Shown one piece after another: positions 1 to 8,045 of a stretch of DNA of 32,921 nt. Below the pieces are notes generated by a model. That model had not been told where the DNA came from and made no database searches. It worked only from the letters and a program-made list of their open reading frames with translations. The stretch's first letter is position 1; the number at the start of each line of letters is the position of its first letter. The translations under genes and the position numbers were made by a program. The DNA is from a virus. The stretch is taken from IMG/VR virus record IMGVR_UViG_3300042876_001168, positions 1 to 32,921 of that record; one strand, written 5' to 3'.

Positions 1-1
1 G

Positions 2-1033
2 CTATAGGTCTCCTATCAGGGTCATATTGACGGTATTTGTACTTTCTGCGAACACCATTTTTGTAATTCGTGCTTTCCCCCGCCAGCCACGTTTACCGCC
101 TGGCAGGATGATATTTGTCGAATGCACCATTACCAGGTTTCCAGGACGCATGCGCAAAAACGAATGATCGATATTTTCCACGCTCACAGCCAGTTCCAGA
201 TAAGGTTTCCTCGATGCAGACAGTGAATTGCTGGTATAGGCATCCAGTGTGCTGCGCATCGTAACGTCGCGGAACTGGACGAACCTATTTCGCATCCTAT
301 AGACGTTTTTTGATTCTGTATTCTCGAGCACTTCAGTCTGTAGCCTGCTGGCTGCCGTGCTCTGGCTGCTGATGCCGATAATGCGGTTATAGATTTCACC
401 GCGCACTATGGCGCCATTCACCTTCATGTTCGTCCCTTCGCTCAGCAGGTAATCGGTGTCGATCCCAATGGCTCTGGCAATGTCTATGTACACATACCAT
501 TGACCGTCTGCGCCCTGCCCGGCCCGAAACACCAGTTCCGTGGCGGACCTGGACAATAATGCCTTCAACTGCTCCCACAGCATCCGCGTGTCAACGGTCT
601 CTTCACGGTTTGACGCATCCACATCGCCGATATTTCCCATTCGCACAAACATATTTTCCTGCGAGTTCAAACCGTTGACATAATCGCCGATCAGTTTTCC
701 AACGGTGCCAGAGATTTTTACTGGCGCATTTTCCGCAACCCGAATGGCAAAAAGGTATTCGGGGTCGTAGATGGTCATGGTCACGGGTGACACTGCACTC
801 CATGGAGTATCGATGATGCCAATATAGGCTGGCAGATCGTCTGGCTCAATGACCACCATTCGCCCGAAATTGATCCAAGACTGCGCGGCAACCTCATCGG
901 GTATTTTCAGCGCAAAGCTCCCCCCGCCTGAAACATTGGGATGCCCGTTCAGGGACCATGCCAGAGATGGGACGATCGCGTCGAATTGCCCAACGCTGTA
1001 ATTGTTCAAATCCAGCACCTTGACTTTGCTCAT
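2..1033 (-). CDS. Siphovirus tail protein, Gp37-like / tail-hub type
   Basis: A 343-residue protein that ends with TAG at positions 4-2, so it is complete. It is the last tail gene in the window, downstream of tape measure and distal tail protein, the usual place for tail-hub or tail-associated endopeptidase proteins. The N-terminal third (roughly residues 1-110) resembles the opening of the siphovirus ReqiPepy6 Gp37-like family, with a GGGSFALKIP strand and a YIGIIDTPW strand; this assignment is from recall of the family style, not a search. No catalytic motif is visible. Its start overlaps the stop of the preceding gene by one base (TAATG), so translation is probably coupled. It could instead be a generic baseplate hub component. 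Confidence 0.7.
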   Translation of the reverse strand: MSKVKVLDLNNYSVGQFDAIVPSLAWSLNGHPNVSGGGSFALKIPDEVAAQSWINFGRMVVIEPDDLPAYIGIIDTPWSAVSPVTMTIYDPEYLFAIRVAENAPVKISGTVGKLIGDYVNGLNSQENMFVRMGNIGDVDASNREETVDTRMLWEQLKALLSRSATELVFRAGQGADGQWYVYIDIARAIGIDTDYLLSEGTNMKVNGAIVRGEIYNRIIGISSQSTAASRLQTEVLENTESKNVYRMRNRFVQFRDVTMRSTLDAYTSNSLSASRKPYLELAVSVENIDHSFLRMRPGNLVMVHSTNIILPGGKRGWRGKARITKMVFAESTNTVNMTLIGDL

Positions 1034-2982
1034 TACAACCGCCTGCGGTAATAGCTCATCACCACATTGAGCGTCCCCAGGTCTGCGCCTGAGATCTGGA
1101 TCGTGTTCGTGGCATTTCCCTTCAATCGTATGAACGCGGAGCGGCTCTCATCGTCCAGTGCGATCGCGCTGTGCGCATTGACGCCGTCGTAGGTGGCTGT
1201 TTTTTGCTCGCCATCGATGACAAAGGTCTTGTTGATCAGCATCATGTACGAAAGAATGAGCGCATCGCTGTAGACGGCGTCTGTGATGTTTTCGAGGACC
1301 AGGGATAATGGATAGGCATTTGTTTCGCTCAACAGGGTCCCAGTTGGAACATAGTTCGAATCCGCAACCGCAGTGCATGTCAAAGCCTCGAACACCGCAT
1401 AGGCGTTCGCAGCCCCTGGATATCCTCCATAGAAATATATGCCCAGCCGTGGTGTGTAGGTGGCGACACTGACGCTGTTGTGCGTCCACGCAGTCCAGGT
1501 TGCCGCAGTTGCTGGAAGCGTCTCGTTCCATAACTGCACATACGCGTTTTGTGCTGTGATCCTGTACAAGGCTGCAATTGTTGGCCAGTTTGCGTTTGAT
1601 CGATATTTATCGCCAGTCATCGAGACAGACGTGAATCCACAGGCTCGATATATGGTTGCGTGCAGGTCAAACGTTTCTGGCTTCCAGACGGAACCGATGA
1701 TATAACTTACAACCTTGAAACCAAGTGCGGGATCTCCACTTGCGGCATCCTGTTTGATGTTGAATGTCTTCGAGTTCGGTCCCAGCGCTTTCGCGCCAAA
1801 TATCCATCCACCCGTTCGATTGGGATTGTCAGGGTCGTAGAATTTTGTCGTGCTATCCCAAACCCAGGATGTATTTGTTGAGCTGTTCAGGTTGATCAGC
1901 GGCTTGTCGATGTCATAGCTTGCATCCGTTGACGCAGGGCTCGCAACGGCAGAGTTTCCATACTTGATCAACAGCGGATACTGGATGTATGCAAAGGTCA
2001 CTCCTCCCGCATGTGCCTCCATCGTTGTGCCGAATAATGCGCGTGTGCTGAGTGTCAGTCGGCAGTTCACAACATCGGTGTTGGTATAGGCAAACCATTC
2101 GTTGCCATGATAGACAATGCCCGACTTCGGCATTTGTGAGATCCGCGTCTTCATGTCGGTGGTGACCGCAAATTGCAAATAGGCTGGCGTCCCGCTCGAT
2201 GCGACAGCGGTCAATAGTGTCAGCGAAAACCCCTTCTTCAGGTTCAGGTTGATCCATACCTTCGTCGAGGCATTGTTCGGGGTATCGATCCAGCGCTTGA
2301 GCTCCTGACCTGTATTCAGGTCTACGACGCGCAGGTCATCGCAGTCGGCTTGCATCTTTCCAGCAGTCACCAGCGCAGCTGTGTCGAGGGTAATGCACCA
2401 CGGAATTAGCCCATGCTCTACATTCAACGTATTTGGCAGTTGGTACAGCCGCTGATAAAGATATCCAGTTGCAGGACCTCCCGCAGCTGTCAGGCTCAAA
2501 TTCAGAAGCGTTTCGTCCTTTCCACCCACGGCGATGGTCTGCGTCTCGCTTGTCCCTGTCACCACCCATGTGGTTTCTGTGGTGGCTGTCACAGCCCGCC
2601 ACGCGCTGTTTCCTGTTTCCAGCAATACTGTAAAGTGGTTGGCAAAGTCGGGGTTTGGCACAAAGCTCGTCACGCGGCAATCCAGCTGGTAATCGGTTGC
2701 ATCGTCGGAAAATGTCGCGACCAGCGTGCCTCGCGTCCCGCGTTTGAACCAGGTCTTCAGCTGCGCGATCAACGCATGGCGGTCCGCATAGTCCCTGACC
2801 TTGATGTTCAGCGTCAGCGGCCGCTTATCGACGGTATAGGTCCCTGCATCCACTGCGTCCGCCTGGGACTGATCGATGAATACGGGGTTGGCGCTCGTCG
2901 ATCCATGCGGGTTCAACAACACCGCCTGATAATCGGTATCGTTCAAAGTATGCCCGTCGAAAGTCTTTACAGTAATAAGCAT
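1033..2982 (-). CDS. Distal tail protein with DUF2341-like and C-terminal adhesin-like region
   Basis: 649 residues. Residues about 1-135 look like a Dit (SPP1 gp19.1-like) domain that caps the tail tube and joins it to the tip: an N-terminal beta-rich part followed by the DYADRHALIAQLKTWF segment typical of such proteins. Residues about 190-275 resemble a DUF2341-type carbohydrate-associated beta domain (IPWCITLD, then DDLRVVDLNTGQELKRWID, then STKVWINLNL). The remaining 370 residues are beta-rich, Trp- and Tyr-rich and may fold as jelly-roll host-binding modules. Ordinary Dit proteins are about 250 residues, so this is an enlarged, probably receptor-binding form. The ribosome site TTAGGTGAG precedes the ATG. 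Position right after the tape measure supports the call. Confidence 0.7.
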   Translation of the reverse strand: MLITVKTFDGHTLNDTDYQAVLLNPHGSTSANPVFIDQSQADAVDAGTYTVDKRPLTLNIKVRDYADRHALIAQLKTWFKRGTRGTLVATFSDDATDYQLDCRVTSFVPNPDFANHFTVLLETGNSAWRAVTATTETTWVVTGTSETQTIAVGGKDETLLNLSLTAAGGPATGYLYQRLYQLPNTLNVEHGLIPWCITLDTAALVTAGKMQADCDDLRVVDLNTGQELKRWIDTPNNASTKVWINLNLKKGFSLTLLTAVASSGTPAYLQFAVTTDMKTRISQMPKSGIVYHGNEWFAYTNTDVVNCRLTLSTRALFGTTMEAHAGGVTFAYIQYPLLIKYGNSAVASPASTDASYDIDKPLINLNSSTNTSWVWDSTTKFYDPDNPNRTGGWIFGAKALGPNSKTFNIKQDAASGDPALGFKVVSYIIGSVWKPETFDLHATIYRACGFTSVSMTGDKYRSNANWPTIAALYRITAQNAYVQLWNETLPATAATWTAWTHNSVSVATYTPRLGIYFYGGYPGAANAYAVFEALTCTAVADSNYVPTGTLLSETNAYPLSLVLENITDAVYSDALILSYMMLINKTFVIDGEQKTATYDGVNAHSAIALDDESRSAFIRLKGNATNTIQISGADLGTLNVVMSYYRRRL

Positions 2983-2995
2983 GTCTCACCTAACT

Positions 2996-3012
2996 AGCCA
3001 ATCGCTAAAAGC
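2996..3012 (-). repeat. Short post-stop repeat, copy 1
   Basis: The 17-base minus-strand sequence GCTTTTAGCGATTGGCT starts with the last base of the tape-measure stop codon. The same 17-mer with one T/C change follows the stop of the winged-helix gene at 32180-32196. Both lie between a stop codon and the next gene. It may be a remnant of a host-type dispersed repeat. Confidence 0.4.
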
Positions 3013-5321
3013 TAATACCTCTTCGCCATCAACTCCGAACCGAAGCTCTCAGGAGTCGTGCTGCCCTGCATGATCACGTTGCCGAAGATATCGAAGCGGT
3101 TTGAAGTTGAATTCACATTGCTCTGTGCTCCGCTCAATCCATTGGCTGCCGCAACCGCCAGGTTGCCCGTCATGCCCATAAACACGCGCTCGACCTCCTG
3201 CATCGCCTCCATGCCGCCTACCGCAACCGAGCCCATGAAGTTCCGCCCGATCGCTTTGCCTTTCTTCGAGGGCGAGGCGATTCCAAGCGCCTCTTCTGCG
3301 GTATCGACGATGTCGGTAAAGAAGCTGCCGATCTGGTCGAAGAACCAGCCAGCGTTTGCCACAATGCCGTCCCACACGCTTTTTACGATATTCGCGCCAA
3401 CGCTGGTCAGGGACGAATATAGGTTATTGATCCCGCGCACCAGGGCATCCACCAGCTGTACAGCGCTCGAGCCGATCAGTGGCAGGTTTGCAACGATGCC
3501 GCCCGCCAGGGTTTGTAATAGTTTCACGGCCGCTTGTCCGATCATGGGCAGCGCCGCCACAAGGGCTGTAAAGATTGCCTGTACGATCTGCGGAATGGCA
3601 GGGATCAGGATCGGGATGGCAGCCACCAATCCTTCAGCCAGTCCCAGGATCAACGCCAGAGCTGCATCCACCAGCATCGGCACGTTCTCCACCAGCGTAT
3701 TGACGATCAATATCACCGCCTCCACGATCGCAGGGATCAGCGTGGGCAGAGATTCAGACAGACCATTCGCAAGCGCAATGATTGCCTGCAAAGCCGCATC
3801 GATCAGCATCGGCAGATTGGTGACGATGGCGTCCACCAAAGCCAGCAGGATCGGCACGCCTGCGCCGATCAATAATGGCAGGTTCGAAACAATGAACTGG
3901 ATCAGCGAGGTCAACAACGACGTCGCCGCGGGCAGTAAGGTCGGCAGCGCGCCTGTGATGGAACCAATAATGCTCTGGATCAACCCAAGCCCAACCTGTA
4001 ACATCTGCGGAGCCTGCGCAGCCAGGTCCGTCACGATTCTGCCCAGCAGACCGCCCAACCCATCGGCAATTGCGCCCACGTCGCCGCCTGAGCCTTGCAC
4101 CACGCCCACCAGCTCGCCCAGGTATCCTTTCGCCTGGTCGGCAATGCCAGAAAGCCCAGGGATGAACGCCAGCCCGATTTGAGCCAGCACGCCCTGAAAT
4201 CCCATCTTCAGCCCGTCCAGTTGATCCTGGAACGCAGCCCCGGCCGCCACATCCTCCTCGGAAAGCACAGCGCCCATCGTGTGGGCTTCTTCGCTCAGCC
4301 GCGCCATCTCGTCCGCGCCCGCCTTGATCAGCGGGTTCAGTTCCTGCGCGCTCTTGCCGAATATCTGCATCGCCAGCGCATCACGCTCGGCGGGGTTCTC
4401 GATGCGTCCCAGCGCATCGATCGTTTCTGCGAAAACGGTCTGGTTGTCGCGCAGGTTACCGTTGACGTCAGTGACAGCAACGCCCAATGTCTCGAAAGCC
4501 TTTGCGCCGTCGCCAAGCTCAATGTCTTCGATGTCCTTGCCGGCCCTTGCGGCTTCCGCGATTTTTTCAGCATAACTTTCGCTTTGATCCTGCGCGCCCG
4601 CCATCGAGCGGATCAACCGCGCATTTGCCCCTGTGATCGTATCCAGCGACGTGCCCAGGATCTCGCCCGCGTATTTCATCTCCTGAATCCGCGTGGCGGA
4701 AATGCCCGTCTGGTTCGAGAGATCGGCAATTCCCTCTGCTGTGCTGGCGGCATTCAGCCCCAGTCCGCCCAGCGCAGCCACTGCGGTAATTGCCGCAGTC
4801 GCCACTGCCAAGACCCCAGTAATGAATCCTTTTGTTACCTGTCCCGCCCCGCCAAGAATGGATTTGAACGTCTCCACTTTCGATCCGCTCTCCTCCACAT
4901 CCTCTCCCATCGCCTGCGCTGCCGAGCCTGCTTCCTCCTCGCCTTTCTTCATCTCGTCCAGGGACGTGTTGGTATCGCTCAACTCCAGCGTCATCTTGTT
5001 GAGCGTTTCAGTCTCTTTATTCAGCTTGATCTCTGCATCCTGCGCAGCGCGGCTGTTTTCACCATTGGCTTCCACAAGCCGTTGATGCTCCGCCCTCAAG
5101 GCTTCCACCTTCAGTTTTTGGATATCGATCTGACCCGTCAGCGTCTTGACTCTCGCCTCGAGCCCGCTGGCGTCCCGCGTCCAGTCGTTGAGCGATGCTG
5201 CCGAAGCCTTGAAGGAACTCTCCAATACACGGATCTCCCGATTCGCCGCGCCAATCGCGGTCTTGAAATCGGTGGTGTCTATCCCAAGTTTTCCAGATAA
5301 CTTCTCAACTTCGTCAGTCAT
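3012..5321 (-). CDS. Tail tape measure protein
   Basis: 769 residues; sets tail length and is packed inside the tube. Residues 1-150 are a charged coiled coil with alternating Lys/Glu and heptads. A hydrophobic segment at about 168-190 is a likely membrane-inserting stretch. Residues about 459-632 contain at least seven consecutive 22-residue hydrophobic repeats, each of the pattern (N/S/A)-(L/V/I)-P-hydrophobic, such as NLPMLIDAALQAIIALANGL. The motif ALGIASPSK at 678-686 is typical of the C-terminal part of many siphovirus tape measures. It follows the tail assembly chaperones, as expected. Only a weak ribosome site (AAGAGAA) precedes the start, so translation may depend on chaperone-gene readthrough or coupling. 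Confidence 0.93.
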   Translation of the reverse strand: MTDEVEKLSGKLGIDTTDFKTAIGAANREIRVLESSFKASAASLNDWTRDASGLEARVKTLTGQIDIQKLKVEALRAEHQRLVEANGENSRAAQDAEIKLNKETETLNKMTLELSDTNTSLDEMKKGEEEAGSAAQAMGEDVEESGSKVETFKSILGGAGQVTKGFITGVLAVATAAITAVAALGGLGLNAASTAEGIADLSNQTGISATRIQEMKYAGEILGTSLDTITGANARLIRSMAGAQDQSESYAEKIAEAARAGKDIEDIELGDGAKAFETLGVAVTDVNGNLRDNQTVFAETIDALGRIENPAERDALAMQIFGKSAQELNPLIKAGADEMARLSEEAHTMGAVLSEEDVAAGAAFQDQLDGLKMGFQGVLAQIGLAFIPGLSGIADQAKGYLGELVGVVQGSGGDVGAIADGLGGLLGRIVTDLAAQAPQMLQVGLGLIQSIIGSITGALPTLLPAATSLLTSLIQFIVSNLPLLIGAGVPILLALVDAIVTNLPMLIDAALQAIIALANGLSESLPTLIPAIVEAVILIVNTLVENVPMLVDAALALILGLAEGLVAAIPILIPAIPQIVQAIFTALVAALPMIGQAAVKLLQTLAGGIVANLPLIGSSAVQLVDALVRGINNLYSSLTSVGANIVKSVWDGIVANAGWFFDQIGSFFTDIVDTAEEALGIASPSKKGKAIGRNFMGSVAVGGMEAMQEVERVFMGMTGNLAVAAANGLSGAQSNVNSTSNRFDIFGNVIMQGSTTPESFGSELMAKRY

Positions 5322-5340
5322 AATTTACTTTTATTCTCTT

Positions 5341-5387
5341 CCCCCAAATATCCGCGTCAGCGTATTTGGGGGAGGCTGGGAGGGGGG
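5341..5387 (-). repeat. C-rich post-stop palindromic repeat, copy A
   Basis: Directly after the stop of the frameshifted chaperone comes a C-rich run and then a perfect 10-bp inverted repeat (5341-5350 with 5363-5372, arms CCCCCAAATA / TATTTGGGGG, 12-base loop). No T-tract follows, so it is not a classical terminator. A related element sits at 5977-6023, also directly after a stop codon. It could stop 3' exonucleases or be a REP-like host repeat. Confidence 0.6.
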
Positions 5388-5953
5388 TCACAGCCAGTTC
5401 ACCTGGTCTGCGAATACGGTCCTGGTCGTGGCGCTCTTCTTCGCGCCTTGTTTCCACTGTGGGTAATACGTCACGAACTGGATCAGACTCTCAATCTCTG
5501 TCGCATCGATGTCGTTCAAGCTCCAGTGGAACATCTCGACGATCATGCACTCAAGGTCAAGCACCCAATCCCCGTCATCGTCTACTTCCTCGATGACGGC
5601 GGCGGCGTAGGGTTTGCGATAACCGAGGCGTTTGCCCGCGCGATCACCGCCTTGAACACGGTCATGATCTCGCCAATGTCCGCGCCTGTCTCCAGCTCCT
5701 TTACCGTAAAACGATTACCGAACAGTTCGACCACGAACTGCGATATGGCGCGCATTTGCGCCTCTTCGACCGTGGACTCCTCGCTGGTTTTCCAGAACTC
5801 CCACCACATCTTTTGCTGTGTGCTGGTTGCGGTCGCGATCTTCTGAATGCTGATCGCCTTCTTCAGCAATCCCCACGGAATGACATTCCGCTGAAATGTT
5901 TCTTTGGGTTCATCTTTCTCGTCATAAAGGGTCAACTCAATCGGTGGTTGCAT
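5388..5953 (-). CDS. Tail assembly chaperone GT, made by -1 frameshift
   Basis: The long tail assembly chaperone, joined from two frames. It starts at the same ATG (5953) as the short chaperone, reads 115 codons to the slippery heptamer A-AAC-CCT (5615-5609), shifts back one base and continues for 73 residues to TGA at 5390-5388, giving 188 residues. The -1 frame is open from about 5726 and has no good start codon of its own. Its product has coherent protein character: an acidic stretch EEVDDDGDW, then FHWSLNDIDATEIESLIQ and TYYPQWKQG, which resembles the T part of lambda-like G/GT chaperones. G and GT load and stabilise the tape measure during tail assembly. The gene lies between tail tube and tape measure, as the family requires. 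Confidence 0.85.
5572..5615 (-). promoter_or_regulatory. Programmed -1 ribosomal frameshift signal
   Basis: The minus strand carries the canonical X-XXY-YYZ heptamer AAACCCT at 5615-5609, in phase with the short chaperone as A-AAC-CCT. After a 9-base spacer comes a perfect 9-bp hairpin, arms CCGTCATCG (5599-5591) and CGATGACGG (5580-5572) with a 10-base loop that contains the zero-frame TAG stop. Heptamer, spacing and stem all fit a stimulated -1 frameshift. Confidence 0.85.
5582..5953 (-). CDS. Tail assembly chaperone G (short form)
   Basis: 123 residues beginning MQPPIELTLYDEKDEPKETF; the unshifted product of the G/GT pair. It has the usual style of these chaperones: a beta-rich start, FQRNVIPWGLLKKAI, then a helical core with FVVELFGNRFTVKEL, and ends a few residues past the slippery site. 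The ATG at 5953 is chosen because GGAAGG sits 4 bases upstream (5963-5958) and because a longer reading from 5986 would translate a non-coding palindrome. Its role, in a complex with the longer GT form, is to bind the tape measure protein before tube polymerisation. Confidence 0.85.
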   Translation of the reverse strand: MQPPIELTLYDEKDEPKETFQRNVIPWGLLKKAISIQKIATATSTQQKMWWEFWKTSEESTVEEAQMRAISQFVVELFGNRFTVKELETGADIGEIMTVFKAVIARANASVIANPTPPPSSRK

Positions 5954-5976
5954 GGTTTCCTTCCAGTTTGATATTT

Positions 5977-6023
5977 CCCTCCCCAAATGTACTTATTTGG
6001 GGAGGGGCTAGGGGTGGGGTAGG
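5977..6023 (-). repeat. C-rich post-stop palindromic repeat, copy B
   Basis: A perfect 12-bp inverted repeat (5977-5988 with 5995-6006, arms CCCTCCCCAAAT / ATTTGGGGAGGG, 6-base loop) lies after the tail tube stop and after a C-rich run like that of copy A. The ribosome site of the next gene is 14 bases beyond it. Same family as 5341-5387; possibly an mRNA-stabilising hairpin that favours the highly needed tail tube message. Confidence 0.65.
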
Positions 6024-6935
6024 TTACGCCGTTGTAAAGTTCACAACGGTATCTGCCAGCGTCTGACCGTAAATGTCCACAACGCCAGGCACGATCACCA
6101 GGTATTCGGTTGCCGCTGCCATGTCTGAAGTTGGGTTCAACGTCACAACCTTTCGTGCTGCATCGATCGTGCGCGCGCAAGCCTTGGGCACGCCCGCCAC
6201 GGTGGTCAGGATGATTCCGTTCTCCGAACCGCTGCGCAAGGCATTGTTGAAGGTGAGTGTGACGTTGGAGTTGACGTTTACGCCAGTGGCCGCATCAGCG
6301 GGCGAAGGCGTGCAGGTCAACGCGCTGGGCGAACCAGCGACGGGCACCTGCACTGAGGCGAACCAGGTCGTACCACTGAACGCGGCAATATCCTCGTCAC
6401 CGACAACGCGCTTCACACCGTCATTCACATCGCCCAGGTCGAACTGGTAAATGGTCTTGACCGCTGTGAATGTGATCTTCGTGCTTTTCGGATCCGGGGT
6501 GTCGGTCTTGGTCGCGTTGTCCTGCGCAGGCGATGAAAAACGCCCCTTCAGGTATTGGTAATAGACATACTTGCCCGTGGACTTGATGGAGCGGAATGAA
6601 AGGGCAATGTCGGGAGGTGTGCCTCCGTTATCGAACATGCGCCCTGTGACTGCGTCATATTCCTTGCCCAAGATGGCTGCAAGGGTTTCGAGCGGAATCG
6701 CGGTAACCTCCAGCTCGATCTTGGTCTCGCCTTCCGAGGTCATCACATCGAAGGGACCGTCATCGGCATATTGGGTCTTGCTGTTTACTGCGGGCGCCTG
6801 GCTCGCGTTGATGGATGGCGCAAGATATGCGGGGGTCCCCGCGGCGTAGGCGCTTGCATCGTCCTGGGTCACCAGCGCATAATACACATCGCGCAGACCC
6901 ACAACACTTTTTTGTTCTGCTGCTGTAACTGTCAT
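6024..6935 (-). CDS. Major tail tube protein with C-terminal Ig-like domain
   Basis: 303 residues. Residues 1-200 fit a phi13/TP901-type major tail protein: GLRDVYYALVTQDDASAY at the start, a middle LEVTAIPLETLAAILG and YVYYQYLKGRFSS, and the TAVKTIYQFDLGDVNDGV region. Residues about 205-303 are a separate SbsA/Big_5-type Ig-like domain: CTPSPADAATGVNVNSNVTLTF, then TEYLVIVPGVVDIYGQTLA and VVNFTTA at the end. Such Ig domains project from the tail surface and are thought to bind cell-surface sugars weakly. AAGGAG lies 5 bases before the ATG. Position between the tail terminator and the chaperones fits. Confidence 0.9.
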   Translation of the reverse strand: MTVTAAEQKSVVGLRDVYYALVTQDDASAYAAGTPAYLAPSINASQAPAVNSKTQYADDGPFDVMTSEGETKIELEVTAIPLETLAAILGKEYDAVTGRMFDNGGTPPDIALSFRSIKSTGKYVYYQYLKGRFSSPAQDNATKTDTPDPKSTKITFTAVKTIYQFDLGDVNDGVKRVVGDEDIAAFSGTTWFASVQVPVAGSPSALTCTPSPADAATGVNVNSNVTLTFNNALRSGSENGIILTTVAGVPKACARTIDAARKVVTLNPTSDMAAATEYLVIVPGVVDIYGQTLADTVVNFTTA

Positions 6936-6949
6936 GGCTTCTCCTTATG

Positions 6950-7288
6950 TCATTCGAGGTAAACAAAATCTTTCGCCAAACCATAATGACCAGTTTCCTG
7001 ATCCTGCGGCAGTTGGCGCTCGCCGCTTTTTTCAAATCCAGCCGCAAGCATCGCGGCATTTACATTGGGCAGGTTTGCCAGTCCAGCCTTCGACCAAATG
7101 GAGACCTGCACCAGGTATGACCTGTGTGTTTCGGCATCATCGGCATGTTGTTCTGGCGTTCCAGTAATCAACTGGTACGCGATATAGGTGTCAGGCAGGG
7201 TCGCGCTTTTATAGGGGGCAAGCGCAAAAGGCACAGCTGGGGAAAGAGTATTCAGGGCGGTGGACACACGATCAAGGATTGCGGTCAT
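6950..7288 (-). CDS. Tail completion/terminator protein (DUF3168-like)
   Basis: 112 residues. The layout matches small tail-terminator proteins: N-terminal helix ILDRVSTALNTL, then PYKSATLPDTYIAYQLITGTPEQHADD, a VQVSIWSKAG strand, and a final GHYGLAKDFVYLE strand. These proteins form the ring that stops tail tube growth and joins tail to head. The start overlaps the stop of the HK97 gp10-like gene by four bases (ATGA), and the tail tube gene follows 14 bases later. Family assignment is by pattern and position. Confidence 0.8.
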   Translation of the reverse strand: MTAILDRVSTALNTLSPAVPFALAPYKSATLPDTYIAYQLITGTPEQHADDAETHRSYLVQVSIWSKAGLANLPNVNAAMLAAGFEKSGERQLPQDQETGHYGLAKDFVYLE

Positions 7289-7689
7289 TTCAGCAAACCA
7301 TACCTTTTGACGATGGAACGCATCGCGGCCTTCAACGCATTTTTCATACGGTGACTTCGCAATGCTGGACGAAGAAAAGCTTCTGCACTCTGTCGTGTCG
7401 TGCCATACTCTTTGAAGTAACCTGCAGGGTCTTTTTGCGTATCTGCGCCAAATTCGATAAAGACATAATTGCCTTCTTGGTGTGCGTCAGTGCTGTACAA
7501 CGTTGCTGCAGTTTCACCTGTCCATTGTTCACTGCTGGCTCTCAGGTTATGTAGCATTTCCTCTTCAGCAATTGGCTTGGCTTCTTCCAATGTTTTAGCA
7601 ACAACTGCATCCACATCTTGTTCTGCTGCAGCGAGGTCTTCGAGATATGCTGTCAAGCCTGTTAGTTCGAATACTCCGCGCACTGCCAT
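7285..7689 (-). CDS. HK97 gp10-like head-tail joining protein
   Basis: 134 residues, beginning MAVRGVFELTGLTAYLEDLA. It has the gp10/neck-protein pattern: FELTGL opening, a long helix (DVDAVVAKTLEEAKPIAEEEM), then a beta-rich YVFIEFGADTQKDPAGYFKEYGTTRQSAEAFLRPAL segment, where YxxFxEYGT..Q.A.PFLRPA is characteristic of the family. The ATG at 7689 is preferred over 7734 because the longer form reads into the preceding gene; the preceding stop is only two bases away. It acts at the head-tail interface. Confidence 0.85.
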   Translation of the reverse strand: MAVRGVFELTGLTAYLEDLAAAEQDVDAVVAKTLEEAKPIAEEEMLHNLRASSEQWTGETAATLYSTDAHQEGNYVFIEFGADTQKDPAGYFKEYGTTRQSAEAFLRPALRSHRMKNALKAAMRSIVKRYGLLK

Positions 7690-7691
7690 GA

Positions 7692-8045
7692 TTACACCGT
7701 GCCTTTCGCGCGTTCCACGCGGAATACCGTCCATTGGTTTTGGTTTTGCACGTTCTCAGGCGGGGTGATAATCTTCCATGCCAGTCCGTTGTTGAGTATC
7801 TGCCACGACGGGTCGATATCGCTGCGGTACCGCACCGTCACCGTTGCGCGCGCAATGGCTACGATGGCATTGCCCTGCTCGCTTTCCTGCCCGTGGTCAT
7901 GGACCCACTTAGACCAGACCGTTGGGTTTGTGGAAACGTTGGCATAGACCTGTGTTTGAGCCCCGCCCGCATCCTTCGACTCGGTCGGTTGCTGAAACGT
8001 GATCCGCGTCTGTAAATCAGAAATGGAGACTTTCAGCCCAGTCAT
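7692..8045 (-). CDS. Head closure / head-tail adaptor protein
   Basis: 117 residues starting MTGLKVSISDLQTRITFQQP. It resembles the Phage_H_T_join (SPP1 gp16, HK97 gp9-like) family: L..RI.FQ..TES.D..GA, then WSKWVHDHGQESEQGNAIVAIARATVTVRYRSDIDP, then WKIITPPENVQNQNQWTVFRVE, a small beta-barrel. It closes the capsid channel after packaging. I use ATG 8045, which overlaps the previous stop as TAATG; GTG at 8054 would add three residues. Confidence 0.85.
   Translation of the reverse strand: MTGLKVSISDLQTRITFQQPTESKDAGGAQTQVYANVSTNPTVWSKWVHDHGQESEQGNAIVAIARATVTVRYRSDIDPSWQILNNGLAWKIITPPENVQNQNQWTVFRVERAKGTV

Noticed and set aside
3058-4182. Long plus-strand open frame of 374 codons opposite the tape measure gene
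   Set aside because: It mirrors the hydrophobic repeats of the tape measure, lacks a ribosome site and has Ser/Ala/Thr/Pro-biased composition typical of an antisense shadow.
4095-5300. Plus-strand open frame of 401 codons
   Set aside because: Arg/His/Gln/Cys-rich shadow of the tape measure gene, without family features or start signals.
5954-5986. Longer start of tail chaperone G
   Set aside because: It would translate a perfect palindrome; the ATG at 5953 has a ribosome site.
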